Assembly: GCA_964447535.1 (NCBI GenBank)
Contig: CAYUST010000003.1
Coordinates: 1-64,000 of the forward strand
Origin: CAYUST01 sp964447535
Lineage (GTDB): Bacteria; Patescibacteriota; Gracilibacteria; Absconditabacterales; Absconditicoccaceae
Direction of reading: 5' to 3'
DNA: 64,000 nt
This document shows positions 27,902-39,517 of the stretch, piece by piece; positions within the stretch are counted from its first letter, which is position 1, and each line of letters opens with the position of its first letter. Under the pieces are notes generated by a model. It made no database searches, was not told the DNA's origin, and saw only the letters and a program-made list of their open reading frames with translations. A program made the position numbers and the translations under genes.

Positions 27902-28549
27902 ATGTTGACACAACTGGAAATACAAGATCCAGAATGAGGAAGACCATATGAGATTATCTGAATTGATTATAACGATGATCAGATATTTTCACATATGCAT
28001 ACACTCGGTAAGATATTCAAAGAAGAAATTATCACAACCATTGGTTCAGAAATTTATAGATATCATAAAAAAAGAGAAAATGAGGATATCAACTCACTAT
28101 TGACCATTGCCAGACCAGATGCATACAAGGATATTACTTTTGATCTTTTCAGAAGAGAACTTTTCTTAGAGAAAACACTCAATATTCTTAGAAAAATAGA
28201 GGATGTACTTCATCACCCACCACATGAGGAATTTCGTCGTGCATGGGAAGAAGCAAATTGGTTGCTTGTTCTTTGTGGTGATGAGACAAACTCAGTAAGT
28301 AAACTAATTGAAAGTATTGAAGTAGCGAACACTAATCTTGCTTGTTGTCAATCCAATTTACTTCAACAACAAGAACTCTCATGACCAGAGCTATACTCTC
28401 TAAATCATGATGTACAGTTCCCCACTTCTAGTTTGGATGAAGTGCTAGTTACTTTTTTCACTACTCACTATCGCCTCTTGTGCACCATTTGTCCTCAACT
28501 GACCAATGAAGAGCGTAACTTTATAGCATCGTATGGATTCATCTGATAG
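27902..28549 (+). CDS. Hypothetical soluble protein
   Basis: A 215-residue protein read through four TGA codons (EGGRPYE, IIGIDY, LSGPELY, FIG at the end). It is mainly helical, with YRYHKKRENEDINSLLTIAR and RRELFLEKTLNILRKIEDVL. A few Cys (VLCGD, ACCQSN, LLCTICPQ) are scattered without a metal-site pattern. I do not recognise the family. It stands alone between a short intergenic stretch and the convergent racemase-like gene, 18 bases from its stop. Confidence 0.6.
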
Positions 28550-28567
28550 TAGTAATTTCTATATGTA

Positions 28568-29395
28568 CTATTCCATATACAACCACTCTACCGGTACATT
28601 CCCCGCGCAGGTCAGGAGCGCGTCGGTGGTGCGAGGATTGGCGTGGAAATGAGGCTGTGCGGTAGCAGTGATACGCAAGTAGTCTGGATATGAGCGCTCC
28701 TGCGGTGCTATTTTTTCAAAAGCACGTTCTACTGCAGCGCTGCCGTGGAAAGTGAAACCACTCACGCCTGCTTTGCGTTTGAGGAGATGCTCGAAAGCCA
28801 ACATGCTTCGACTACTTGGGATCAATGTATCAATATGTGCATCGAGGAAGTAACGCAGATCATGTTTGATTGCTTTGCGTACCATAGGATCTCTTGCTCC
28901 GAGCGTAGTGACAAGATATTGTCGTAGTCTCACCTCCTTGCATCGCAACGGGAAGTCAAGATGAAATGTCTTGATATGTTGTTGTCTTGGGGTCAGGGTG
29001 AAGCGTTGCATGAGGTCATGCAAATAGGTCTGCATCTCTGCTTGGTCTGCTCGTTGGGTGAGTACACCAATTTTGCCAACAAGTGAATAAGGCAATACCT
29101 CTTCGAGAATATATGTTTGAAACAAAGGAAGGATCTCTACTCACGTAGGAAATCCATCGGGCAGTTGTTTGGATCGTTGTAGTTCGAGAAGTGGTGGAAG
29201 AATAATATGCGTCACGCCTTGCTCTGCCAGTGTCTGTGCTCCCAGGAGACAGCGCTCAGCTCTGAGCTCAGGCATTTTATCTCCCCATGGCCAATGTGAT
29301 GCATCCAAAAACATATGATAGGTATGCGAAAAACGCGCAAGTATACGCCACAGAGGAAATAATGAGCTACCAGAAGTAAGTAATCCTATCTTCAT
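28568..29395 (-). CDS. Asp/Glu racemase-like protein
   Basis: A 275-residue protein whose N-terminus resembles MurI-type racemases: KIGLLTSGSSLFPLWRILARF, then YHMFLDASHWPWGDK in the place of the yxGDxxxxPYG block, and THIILPPLLELQ where MurI has its ACNTA motif. The first catalytic Cys is therefore missing and a single Cys (LLTCAGNVP) near the end could be the second. Without both cysteines it may not be a racemase; glutamate supply for peptidoglycan cannot be inferred. One TGA (TGVEILP). The ATG shares a base with the stop of the upstream gene. Confidence 0.5.
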
Positions 29396-30033
29396 TAGGT
29401 GTTCGAAGGAGTAATTGGACGCTCTTCGAGCAGACGCAAGTAGGACTTGAGCGGTGGGATCAATTGATCAAACTGTTGAGAGAATCTAATTTGATCAAGG
29501 AGCTGCATACGCTGGAGATATGCTTCTAGTTTGAGGAGCAAGAGTTCATACTTATCACGCTCACCAGCAAGTTTGGTATAGAGCAAGAGCTGTCTTGTTT
29601 GATCAATACTCGCAGTGAGATCCAGTCTAGTTTGTCTGAAATAGTAGTTGAGAATTCATTTTATTCTCAAAAAAAGATTGTTTTCATAATCCTCTATGGC
29701 TGCCAAGAATTGTTGTTGTAGATCAGTCATCTGTTGTTTTTTCATTCTCAGCTGATCATCAACAGTATTTCGATACGCTACGTCTTCACCATCTTTTATA
29801 TATGACTGTGCTGTTTCTCTTTGTTCGTTGATATTCTGAATACTCAATGAAAAATCACGAATATAGGCAAAACAATATCTTTGACCAGTTTGTAAGGTTA
29901 CCACGATACTATTTCACTCTACCGAACAAAAATACTGATGCTCAAAATATCAGTTTACATCAACAGGGAAAAGTGCATATGTTCATGCTAACACACCCAG
30001 GAGAATAGGAATTATTGTACGTGTTTTCTTCAT
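29395..30033 (-). CDS. Secreted or anchored coiled-coil protein
   Basis: A 212-residue protein with an N-terminal membrane/signal segment (IIPILLGVLAGTYALFP), a short Cys-bearing domain (QYFCSVEGNSIVVTLQTGQRYCFAYIRD) and a long helical part (NEQRETAQSYIKDGEDVAYR to KSYLRLLEERPITP) likely to form a coiled coil. Four TGAs encode Gly. Its start lies inside the end of the permease gene (about 22-base overlap) and its stop overlaps the racemase-like ATG, so this run is tightly coupled. Function unknown. Confidence 0.65.
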
Positions 30034-31289
30034 GTAGGTTTACTATAATCTTCAAATAAGATATTGAGAATTACTGCAATAGGAACAGCCAATATGATAC
30101 CTATGAATCATAAAATGCTTCCTCCTATTATCATACAGATAAGTATCAACAAAGGACTAATTCCCAACGTTTGATACATCACCATTGGTACCAAAATATT
30201 GTTCTCTGACTGTTGAATCAACCGATACAAGCCCAAAACAAACAATCCTCCTCGCCAGCCATATCCCAAAATACCGAGCAAAATAGCAGGTACCATACCC
30301 ATAAATGGTCCAAGATAGGGGATGAATTCTGTCAGACCAGCAATCAACGCAAGGGTAAATTTATTGGGCAGATCAATACCAAATGCTCACAGGATTACCA
30401 ATCACACCCACACAATAACACCAATTGCTAGACACAAAATCAACTGTCCTTCCAACCAAAAACCGAGCTTTCTATTGAGCTTGAGGAGTTTGAGTTCTGT
30501 ATATTTTGCTCTCCCAGAAATACGTGCCAAAAAACGAATTACTCTCTCCTTCTCAATCGTAAAGAAGATAGACAAGATAAAGACCAAAAATACTTGAATA
30601 ATCGCTGAGAAGAAACCGCCAAGTACTATAAAAGCAATGCTACTTGCATTCTTGATATATGAGCTCCCTACCGTCACCAACTGCGTCATGTTTTGGAGCA
30701 ATGCTTGTTGAAAGCTTGCACCTCGATCATTGTTGATCATCAACTCAATGAGCATATTTTTGAATCACAAAGGCAAACGACTCGAAAGGATAGTTTGTTC
30801 AATTCCTTGCGTTTGAAGCACTAATTGGAGATCATAGACTTTGTCCAACAAGAGATTAATAATATCTGCTATTTGTTGAACGACAAAGGGCACTACAATT
30901 ACAACGCCTGATAATACAAACAACAAGAGCAACACATATGCCAAACCTATAGCAAGTCCTCTCGGCATTCCCCTATGAAAAAACTCCACCATGTTATTCA
31001 TTGCCATAGAGATAATGAATGCTGCTACGATGAGATAGATAATCGTCAGTGACTGAAACAGAAAATACCCCAACACTACCACTGCTACACCCACGAGCCA
31101 AAACTTTCGAATACGTTTTTGTTCGTCACTATGTTCAGCAGACACAGGTTGTTGTTCGTGCTCTTTTTGTAATTCGTCACTGAGTTGTTCTATTTCTTGA
31201 TAGCTTTTGTACTTCCTTTGCTTCAGTTGTGTCATCCACGCATGTGCATGGTCACGGAAGGCTTTTCGATTGAAGACAGTACTGTTCAT
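30012..31289 (-). CDS. AI-2E family (PerM/YdiK-like) permease
   Basis: About 425 residues with roughly eight membrane segments and the AI-2E family landmarks: FWLVGVAVVVLGYFLFQ at the start, MPRGLAIGLAYVLLLLF, the conserved GLTEFIPYLGPFMGMVPAILLG, and GISPLLILICMIIGGSILGFIGIILAVPIAVI at the end. The N-terminal 60 residues are cytoplasmic and charged. Members export small signalling or metabolite molecules, or act as Na+/H+ antiporters. Several TGAs at Gly, e.g. WVGLVILGAFG. Start options are GTG 31328, ATG 31289 and ATG 31235; the latter two reduce the overlap with rnpA. Confidence 0.85.
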
Positions 31290-31660
31290 TTGCGTCCATA
31301 AAAATAAGCTAAATCCTGAGTACACCACTGCTTTCGTGTTTCGAGTATAGTTGTTTTATCTCCTGTTGCAATCAATTGTATAACCTCTGCAAACGCGTCT
31401 TTGTGGAGACAAACGAAGGTTCTGGTAGGGATTCCTGACGTATCACCTCCTCAAGCAAGGTCATAAAATACCCTCTTACACATATTTCTCACGACTGCTC
31501 TTTTGTCCACTTTGACTGGCAGTTGAAACCCCCATTGACTTGGCTTATGAGGCAATTGACGCTGAGTTAAAAAGAGAAATTTTTTGCCACTTAATTTCTG
31601 TCCACGACGCAACAATCGCTGGATATCTTGTGTTCTCAATCTCATGTGTTTAGCAATCAT
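31190..31660 (-). CDS. rnpA: RNase P protein component
   Basis: Protein subunit of RNase P, which binds the rnpB RNA. RnpA features seen: RLRTQDIQRLLRRGQKLSGKKFLFL, WGFQLPVKVDKRAVVRNMCKRVFYDL (the RNR-type basic motif here is RNMCKR) and a hydrophobic end QWCTQDLAYFYGRK at about residue 122, where most RnpA proteins stop. In code 25 the TGA after YGRK is Gly, so the frame runs on for 33 more codons to TAG 31190 and overlaps the permease gene by 100 bases. One further TGA lies at DLAGGGDTS. Whether the tail is made is uncertain. Confidence 0.85.
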
Positions 31661-31695
31661 ACGCGTACAAAAAATGAAAAACGAGGTTGGGAGAT

Positions 31696-32604
31696 TTATG
31701 AAGCCAGTGATGCCTGCACTGCGAGATCAAAGGCTACATGTGGCTTGGATACGGGGAGACGCGTCATCTTCCGTGCAGTGAGTAAACTACGTACTTGTGC
31801 AATATCCTGTTGTACCATTGCTTGATGCATCCATGCTTCACACACACGATCCCACTGGTCAGCAGCAATGAATTCATTGATATGTTCAAATGAACTTGAA
31901 ATAAACTGCTTGGTAGGCAAGGTAAGTTGTGCAAAATGGTGCGCCATCGTAGTAAGCGTTTCTGTAGGTCGTTGTGCCATCTCCCTAGCTAAGCGAGGGC
32001 GACCGCTAGCAAATGCCAAAATAAACGCACGAGATTCTGAGGCAAGTCAGGGAAACTCCTGATTCACGAGCTGAGTAAGTGTCTCATCATTCACGATGGG
32101 CATATCAATCAACCATGCTCTCGAAAGAATAGTGTCCAACAGACGATGCTTGTGTGTGGTCGTCGCCACGATAATCCTCCCGGGGAGCGGTTCTTCAAAG
32201 GTCTTGAGGAGTGCGTTTGCTGCACTCACACTCATTCTTTCGATATGCTCGATGAAAACAATTTTCATGCCACCCATAGGAGCCATAGCCAACCGCTTCG
32301 CTACATCTCTCGCACCCAGATCATAATAGTTCTTGCCATCGAATTGCACCATTTGCTCTTCTTCATCTACCTCCACTTTGAACGTATGTGTCTTGCCCGT
32401 CATCTGGCTCAAATCATAGAGCGCTCTATAATCTTGTTGGATGTAATTACCCAGGAAACCATGGATTGCTTCCTCCAGCAATGCGGTCTTGCCAGAATAC
32501 ATAGGTCCATTGACCAACAAAAAAGGAAACAAGGCATGTTGTTGCTCTTTGTTTTGTGCAAAAAACTTCTCTATCACCATGCGGACACGCGTTTGTGCTG
32601 TCAT
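31696..32604 (-). CDS. holB: DNA polymerase III delta' subunit-like clamp-loader ATPase
   Basis: A 302-residue clamp-loader subunit. Walker A-like LLVNGPMYSGKTALLEEA, the MAPMGGMKIVFIEHIERMS Walker B position (E in place of the second D) and SAANALLKTFEEPLPGRIIVATTTHKHRLLDTILSRAW are the standard delta' blocks, including the SRC-like SRA. The usual zinc-binding Cys cluster is absent. An in-frame TTG at 32640 is an alternative start; ATG 32604 begins at the conserved region. One TGA encodes Gly in FPGLAS. rnpA follows 35 bases on. Confidence 0.87.
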
Positions 32605-32915
32605 CACCTCTATCCAATAAAGTGCTTCCACTGTAGCCAAAATAGGAGGAAAAGCGAGAGAAAGAAAGATAATTATCAGAGATCAAGAAACCACTTAAAA
32701 AGTCCGCCTACGTACCTTGCAGGCACAAGTACTTTTAGTGACGCATGAAGACATTCGTCACGGAAGTGCTGTAAAGTGGCTTTTCAGGGATTTGACAAAC
32801 TATGTTATGTTGGAAAAATATGTTTTATACTCCTTGGCGTGAAAATGAAGTTTCAGGAAAAATTTGCGTACTTATTTATGAGTATGCAAAATATTTGTCA
32901 AATTTCTGTAAAAAA
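32605..32915. other. Intergenic, no gene
   Basis: Only a weak stem GTGACG...CGTCAC (about 32738-32761) and AT-rich sequence are seen. It separates holB from the downstream end of the PKD protein gene. Confidence 0.5.
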
Positions 32916-35330
32916 CTATTCAAATACCTTGATCTTTACTCTTGCAGTGACCGGAGTGTCATTTGCATATTCGATTTCTGCTCTGATGACATATTCTCCT
33001 GGAGCATCGAACACCGTTGCAGAGTTGGCACAAGATCTATCATCACAATCTATACTCTTGGTATTGCCGAAGTCCCAAGCAATGTGCGTGACGACGCCAT
33101 CAGTTTCTACACTGACTTGGACGGTATCGCCTACTTGAGCTTGTTGCGTAGGATGTGAATCAAGAGAGATATCTATGACCTTTTGTTTTCTTTTGACGAC
33201 AATCGGTTCTTTGACACGATACGTATCGGTGAATCATTTCCTGGTTTTCACGGTGACCGAAGGATAGTATTCTCCTTGTTGTTTCGTTTGATCAAACACA
33301 TAGGTGTGAGTGACTTTTCCTTGGCTCACATTTTGCAAGGTGTTGCCGTCTCCGAAATCTCGCGTGAAATAGACAATCTCATCTTCTTCATCATAGAGCG
33401 GAGAAACCGAAGCATCAAGCACTACTTCGAGTGGATCTTCACCTACCAAAGGCTCAGCCTTGATCAAAGCGGATACGGAAGCTCTCGAAATATCTATCGT
33501 GTACTCTTGGCTAGACTCTTTGCCTTGCGCGGTGGTCACACGGAATTCAAGCTGCTTTTTTCCAAGTGTTCACACATTCAATTCATATACATTGGAGCGT
33601 TCTTCGAAGATCTGTTTGCCATCGAAATAGACAGCAACTTTTGCAGTTTTGTCAGGGAAGATATCGGTGATCGTAAACTCAAGTGTCGCTGGGACGATAC
33701 TGACTTTGATTGTTTGGTTGGGCTCATCGAGTTGTACGTCACTAGATCCAGAGATACTTACGAACGGTGCAGATGCATCTTGTTTGTACTTGAGCGTGAA
33801 ATCGACCTGATTGCCGGTGAAGCCAACCGTGAGATCTTTGGCATTACAACTTCATTTTTGTGCCTCTGGAGTGAAGTACATCATACTAATTTCATACTGT
33901 CCTCACTGACGGAATGCGTAGGTAATGGTCTCCTTGTTCGCATCAATTTTGTCTACCAGGGTATCCAACTGTGTGTCATAAATCAGATAAGTATATTTGG
34001 AAACCGTTACCAGTTCATCAAACTGCGCTTTGAATCTATATTTTTTACCTTCTATTTCTTCAATTTGCAAATCACATTTCGCCAAGGTAGATTCGAGTAC
34101 TCTCAAATCAAACGTCAACCAGGTGTCTTTGAATTTAGTTGGTAAACCAGGCAGTTTATAATTGATCGTATGGAGTTTTGAGGTAGTCAAAGGAAGATCA
34201 AACGACGCATTGTTGTTGACGTCTGGAGCTCCATCTCCATCGGTGTCCCACACTATCGTATCAGTATCCAAGCTCAAGTCAGTGAACAAACGTTGTGCTC
34301 TGACCTGCGCAGTTACGGGAGCTACACCGAGAATGTACTCTGTTTTTTTATCATTGAGTACAGGCTTGTCGTCCAAAGTCGAGAGTGAAATTTCTGCAGG
34401 TATCGTCAACGTGTAGAGCTCATAGGTTTTGGTTTGTGATTCATTGGTAGCTTTGTTGAAATAGCTTACTTCGAGTTTGATGGTATAGTCGCCTTTGTTC
34501 ATATAGAGACAGTGCTCAGGGAAATAGCTATTTGCGCTGAGATGCATTTGATTGTTGCCTTCAAGTTGCTGCCCATTGCCACAATCAAGAATGAATGAAG
34601 CTACTTGATTGCCTGCTAACTCGGGCAGAATATTTCTATCGAATTGATCTTTGTTGAGCTGATATTTCATCTTCATAGGAGCTATCAAGGGAACTCCCTC
34701 ATTGACCCAAATTGCTTTGTCTTTGGTAACTACATAGGGCAAGGCGAGTTGATCCGTCTGGATCTGTGTTGCTCCACTCAGTGCTCTAATACGCGTAATA
34801 CTCAATGTCCCGAGCACAATCGTCATCGCTAGTATAATTACCCCAAAGACCGTACCGATACCATGTACTAACTTGCGTTCCTTGACCGTGACTAATCTGT
34901 ATACGTTGAGCACGAGGACATAAAAGCCCACAAAAAACAAAATACCAAAGAATAAGACCGCGAAGATAATGAGAATATTTTTGACATCCTCTATAGCCAA
35001 TCCAATGGTTTGCAAAAATTCTGAGGAGGTGACCGCATAGTACAAGCCCGCATAGACAATACCGAGGAAGAACAAAAAGAATACGCCACACCCGATGAGG
35101 AAAAACTTAGGTGAAATTCTCGAGCCTTTCTTGACCTGTGCACCTTGTACGCTCCCCAATTGTTGAGGCACGGTGACCGTTTTCTTTTGAAGTCTTTGAA
35201 AGGGATCCTCTGCTGGTTTTTGCTCAGGCAAAACGACCTGAGCAGGAGCGTCAGTTGAAGTGACTGGAGTCTGCGGGGGAACCACAGGATTCACAGGAAC
35301 AGCATCTGGAGTTGGATTGTCTGGAGTCAT
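32916..35330 (-). CDS. Large membrane-anchored surface protein with PKD-type domains
   Basis: An 804-residue protein. Residues 1-80 are Pro/Thr/Gln-rich and cytoplasmic or spacer-like; three hydrophobic segments follow (KFFLIGCGVFFLFFLGIVYAGL, ILIIFAVLFFGILFFVGFYVLV, VFGVIILAMTIVLGTLSI). The rest is a string of beta-sandwich domains: DTIVWDTDGDGAPDVNNNASF, DPLEVVLDASVSPL, IVYFTRDFGDGNTL and HIAWDFGNTKS are PKD-like strands (WDFGDG type). TGAs fall at Gly sites between repeats. It probably projects from the envelope in adhesion or attachment. It has a separate promoter; the start at 35330 follows it. Family assignment beyond PKD-like is not possible. Confidence 0.8.
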
Positions 35331-35362
35331 AGGTGACAGGAAACAAAAAATAAGGTTACCCA

Positions 35363-35391
35363 AGTATAGGAGATTTGCCCTCCAAATGCAA
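35363..35391 (-). promoter_or_regulatory. Promoter of the PKD protein gene
   Basis: Minus-strand TTGCAT (35386-35391) and TATACT (35363-35368), spacer 17 bp; the expected transcription start near 35356 excludes the longer in-frame TTG start at 35363. Confidence 0.6.
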
Positions 35392-35706
35392 ATTTCCTGG
35401 CTGTTGAGAGAGGGATTTTGGCTATATTATTCTTGACTAAAATGAATTATCATGCATGACACTAGCAATACTTTCACGCCGCTAGTGAATGCGTTTAAAA
35501 AAATAAATCTAGTCAGATACAATTCAGGTTATTAGACAGGAAAGAAATAACCAAAGAAACGATTTGTGCATTCAAATTTTGCTCATAAAAAGTTATTAAA
35601 ACAGCTACTCATATTCGGGCGTAAACAACTCGCATGAGTAACTATTCTCTCTTGTTTTTGCGCCCCAAACACATAGTATAGCCTCAATTTATTGATTATT
35701 GACCTG
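35392..35706 (+). promoter_or_regulatory. pnp upstream region with promoter and hairpins
   Basis: No gene seen. Directly upstream of pnp TTGTTT (35652-35657) and TAGTAT (35674-35679) are 16 bp apart. Two hairpins precede it: CACTAGC/GCTAGTG (about 35458-35486) and TACTCAT/ATGAGTA (about 35605-35640). Confidence 0.5.
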
Positions 35707-37815
35707 ATGATAACCAAAAAACAATTCACAGAAGTGACGCATGAAGCGATGCGACAAGGCAAAAAGATCACCTTTAGTACCGGGAAATTGGCTCCACACA
35801 GCGATGGCGCTGTAGTCATCACTTATGGTGATACCCAACTCCTTGTGACAGCAGTTATGAAAAAAAATGCTGATCCAGACAAGGATTTCTTGCCACTCGC
35901 AATTGAATTCCGTGATTCCTACTATGCAACGGGGAAAATTGGCGGAGGAAGATTCAACAAACGTGAAGGAAGGCCTTCTGATGAGACTATTTTGTATTGT
36001 AGATTGATAGATCGTCCATTGAGACCTATGTTTCCCAAAGGCATGGTCAATGATGTCGTCATCACCGTGACGCCTCTATGTCTCGATTTACAAAATTCTC
36101 CGGGTGAACTTGGTATAATTGGTGCTTCTACCGCTATTATGCTGGCTGGTATTCCCTTTGCAGGTCCTGTCGGAGCGGCGAGAATTGGGTATGCTGATGG
36201 ACAATATATCTTCAATATGACTGAGGCGCAAGCTACTACATCACTCCTTGATCTCCATGCTGCATGAACAGCCAACTTGATCAATATGGTCGAAGCGTGA
36301 GGCAATGAGTGTCCAATAGATATTGTCTCTACTGCATTTGATCATCTCCAAACGATGATTGCTGAGATTTGCACAATTCAACAAGAGTTTATCAACAAAT
36401 GCACAATTAGCCCAAAAGAAATCACCCTCAACTACCCTACACAACAACAGCTCGATGAGATGCACACTGTAGTCACTGATGAAGAAATAGCTACGTTGTT
36501 CAAAAAAGAGAAAACAGATTTTGATTTCACCTATGCTTCGCTCGAAAAAAAATTATATGATCATTTCAAACCACTCACGGAAACCAAAGATAGCGGACGA
36601 CGTGGGAGCACAGTAAATATGGGCTTCTTCGCCTTGGTTAAAAAATATATTAGAAAAAATATTATCGAAAAATGACAAAGAATTGATGGCAGAACGGTAG
36701 AACAAATTAGAACCATTTACTGCGAACATGGCACAATCCCCAGAGCACATGGTTGCGGATTGTTTTGGAGAGGTGATTCACAAATTCTCAGCATGTTGAC
36801 GCTTGGTTCACCTGGCGACGCACAAATGCAAGATGATATGGAAAATACAGATGTGGAAAAACGTTTCATGCATCACTACAAGATGCCACCGTTTTCGAAT
36901 AATGAAGCTATGATGATCAGAGGTGCAAATAGACGTGAAATTGGACATGGTAGATTAGCTGAAAAGGCACTTGAACCGATGATTCCGAGTGAAGAAAGTT
37001 TCCCATATACCATTAGAATAGTTTCAGAAGTACTTGGATCTGGTGGCTCAACTTCGATGGCATCAGTATGTGGTTCAACCATCGCCTTGCTCGACGCAGG
37101 TGTACAGATCAAGAGACCCGTCTCTGGTATCGCTATGGGATTGATATGTGGTGATGATGATCAAACTATTTTGACAGACATTTCTGGAACCGAAGATTTC
37201 ATAGGCGATATGGATTTCAAACTCGCCGGCACGACAGAGGGTATGACCGCCATTCAAATGGATATCAAAATACAAGGATTGACCGTAGCGAAGATCAAAG
37301 AAATCTTAATAAGAGCACAAACAGGCAGAGCTGAAATCCTCGATTTCATGTTGCAAACAATTGATAAGCCAAGTGAAACACTCAGTCCCTATGCACCTCT
37401 CCTCCTCCAATTTGCAGTAAAACCTGAACAAGTGAGAGAAGTAATTGGTCCTGGTGGATCAGTCATTCAGGAAATTATTAGAGTGACTGGCGTCAAGATA
37501 GATCTCAATGATGACGGTACAGGTGTGATCACCGCCAAAGAACAAGAAGCAGGTAATCGTGCTATGCAAATGATCAAAGATGTTGTACGATCTCCCAAAC
37601 CAGGAGACAAAGTAACAGGCAAAATTACCAGAGTTGAAAAATATGGTGTCTTTGTAGAATTGAGTAAGAAAAAAACTGGTCTTTGTCATGTGAAACAACT
37701 CGGTGCTGGATATATCGAAGACCCTGCAACATTATTTAAGGTAGGTGACATGCTTGCTGTCGAAGTGACAGGTATTGACGCAGACGGCAAGATCCAACTC
37801 AAAAAGTCGGCATAA
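35707..37815 (+). CDS. pnp: Polyribonucleotide nucleotidyltransferase (PNPase)
   Basis: A 702-residue 3'-5' phosphorolytic exoribonuclease. It shows the first RNase PH core (GKITFSTGKLAPHSDGAVVITYGDTQLLVTAV, FNKREGRPSDETILYCRLIDRPLRPMFP), the linker helices, the second core (GQRIDGRTVEQIRTIYCEHGTIPRAHG, LGSGGSTSMASVCGSTIALLDAGV, GEDFIGDMDFKLAGTTEGMTAIQMDIK), then KH (FAVKPEQVREVIGPGGSVIQ) and S1 (PGDKVTGKITRVEKYGVFVEL). All catalytic landmarks are kept. Four TGAs (AAGTANL, EAGGNEC, EKGQRID) break it under the standard code. ATG 35707 fits the family start. Confidence 0.97.
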
Positions 37816-37846
37816 ATATGCTGCTCTTTTAGTTTTTTTGTACACC

Positions 37847-38134
37847 ATGCGTATTGTGTATGAGGTGATCAAAATGTTCTTTTTGGGGATAACAATCCTC
37901 ATTTGATTGCTCTATTGGAAAGGAAGTGTACTTTTCGACGCAACATCACTAGCGACACTCAAACAACTTCTCTTACCAGGGTACATTGTATTATGTGGCG
38001 TAATGATTGGCTACATGCTCTCACGTGGATGATCTCACGAAAGTCACGACCAGACGAACACATGACTCAATACCTTTCTCTTGGGCTGTGGCCTCGGAGT
38101 AGTCGGCGCTCTTATTGTTATTTTTAGTCAGTAA
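37847..38134 (+). CDS. Small hypothetical membrane protein
   Basis: A 95-residue protein with three hydrophobic segments: VIKMFFLGITILIGLLY, LLLPGYIVLCGVMIGYML and FLLGCGLGVVGALIVIF. Three TGAs at Gly. The polar loop SRGGSHESHDQTNTG links the second and third. No family recognised. It precedes the lipoprotein gene by 3 bases and pnp by 31 bases downstream of it, so the run may be an operon. Confidence 0.65.
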
Positions 38135-38137
38135 GCG

Positions 38138-38731
38138 ATGATGGGAAAACAAGGAGTATTCCTACTAAGTTGTCTCTTCTTGGCATGATGCTGAACATCA
38201 GTCATTAGTTCTTCCACACAAACAATCGCATTTGATGGATACACTATTGAGATTCCCAATACATTTACACCGATCAACTCTGCGTTGGTAGAAAATAAAC
38301 AGATCTTGAATAAAGTCCTAAAATCATTTAAAAAGACAGTACCCTCTTGATTTGCAAGTAATATTGTGATCTCTCGTTCATCGTTACCCCCTGAGTTAGA
38401 CTATGAACAATTCTGGTCTGCGAATTCCAAAAAACTTTCGTCCTATCTCGTCAACTACCAACCAGGCGAACAACGCTTGATTTCGTTCACTTGCGGAGAG
38501 GAAATTATCAAAGGCATTCTGGTGACGTTTCAAGTAGCCAACACGTTCGTTGGTAATAGTACACCGTATTGGTTGGCACAGTATCAGTTTGTGTCTGGAA
38601 GATTTGGGTATATTATTTCGTATGCAAGCGCAGATGAAAACGAACTCCAAGAGATGATCGAATGAGTAGATGATATCGCATGTACCTGAGTACCAGCTGC
38701 CGTACTCGTAGATAGTTCCACATGATCATAG
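38138..38731 (+). CDS. Lipoprotein
   Basis: A 197-residue secreted lipoprotein. The signal peptide ends in the lipobox LFLAGCG, where the Gly at -1 and the Gly at +2 are both TGA codons; under the standard code the protein would stop inside its signal. The mature part is beta-rich (AFDGYTIEIPNTFTPI, GEQRLISFTCGEEIIKGILVTF, QYQFVSGRFGYIISY) and has two Cys near its middle and end. Structure of this type resembles PsbP-like or DUF-type small binding proteins, but I cannot name a family. It is probably exposed on the cell surface. Confidence 0.72.
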
Positions 38732-38758
38732 GTTCACTTTTTTATTCACTCCTAGCAC

Positions 38759-39517
38759 ATGCAAGACGATAGAAATTTAGAAATTGCTCCCTACAATCCG
38801 TCAGGTCGACAAATCTTCATCAAATCCCTGATTGGATTGATAGTCGGTTTGTTTATTGCATTCTTGGTATTTATTATGTTGCTCCTGGTAGGTGGTATGC
38901 TCCAAGAGGCGCTTAGCCAAAGGATTGCTGGGACAATGGTAGTCAATCCACTGCTTCCCCTGATCTTGTTGATCATCGCGTTTGTTGGGACATTTATCGG
39001 ATCGATCGTGCTAGCGGGTATTTATAATTTGCTCTACTCCGACAAATATTATGATATGGGCAAAATGTTTTCTCTCACGTTGACCATAAATATTATTATT
39101 TTCATTCTCTTCATTGGGCTGTACTTATTGTTTGCAAATAGTATAGATGAGCTGTTCTTCGTCTTGGCGATTCATGTATTCTTCACCGTCTTCGTAAGTA
39201 TTTGCGCGGTTGAGTTTAGTACCAACCCAAACTATGCAGCAGTACACTTGATTTGAACTGCATTTGGACTGACGACAAGTATGCTCATGTTTGCACTCTT
39301 TTACAAGATGATTGATATCAACGAAGGTAATCTTGCGAGAATATTGATTGCACTTCCACCAGTGTTAGCCTACTTCTTCATTCCACTGTGTCATGATGTG
39401 CGAGAAAAACTCTACTACAAATTCTATAGTATGTGAAATAACTTCTTCTATGTGCCTTCGTTATCAGAAGTAATGGTCGATGAAGAAGAGGAAGATGAGA
39501 TTTCTGTAGAAACGTAA
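38759..39517 (+). CDS. Polytopic hypothetical membrane protein
   Basis: A 252-residue integral membrane protein with about six hydrophobic segments, starting with FIKSLIGLIVGLFIAFLVFIM and ILLIIAFVGTFIGSIVLAGIYNLLY, and ending in an acidic tail (DEEEEDEISVET). Two TGAs at Gly (LIGTAFGL, SMGNNFF). I recognise no transporter signature. It is third in the run after pnp; the gap to the lipoprotein is 27 bases. Confidence 0.72.

Noticed and set aside
28568..29395. Functional glutamate racemase
   Set aside because: The first catalytic Cys motif is not present, so only fold-level similarity is claimed.
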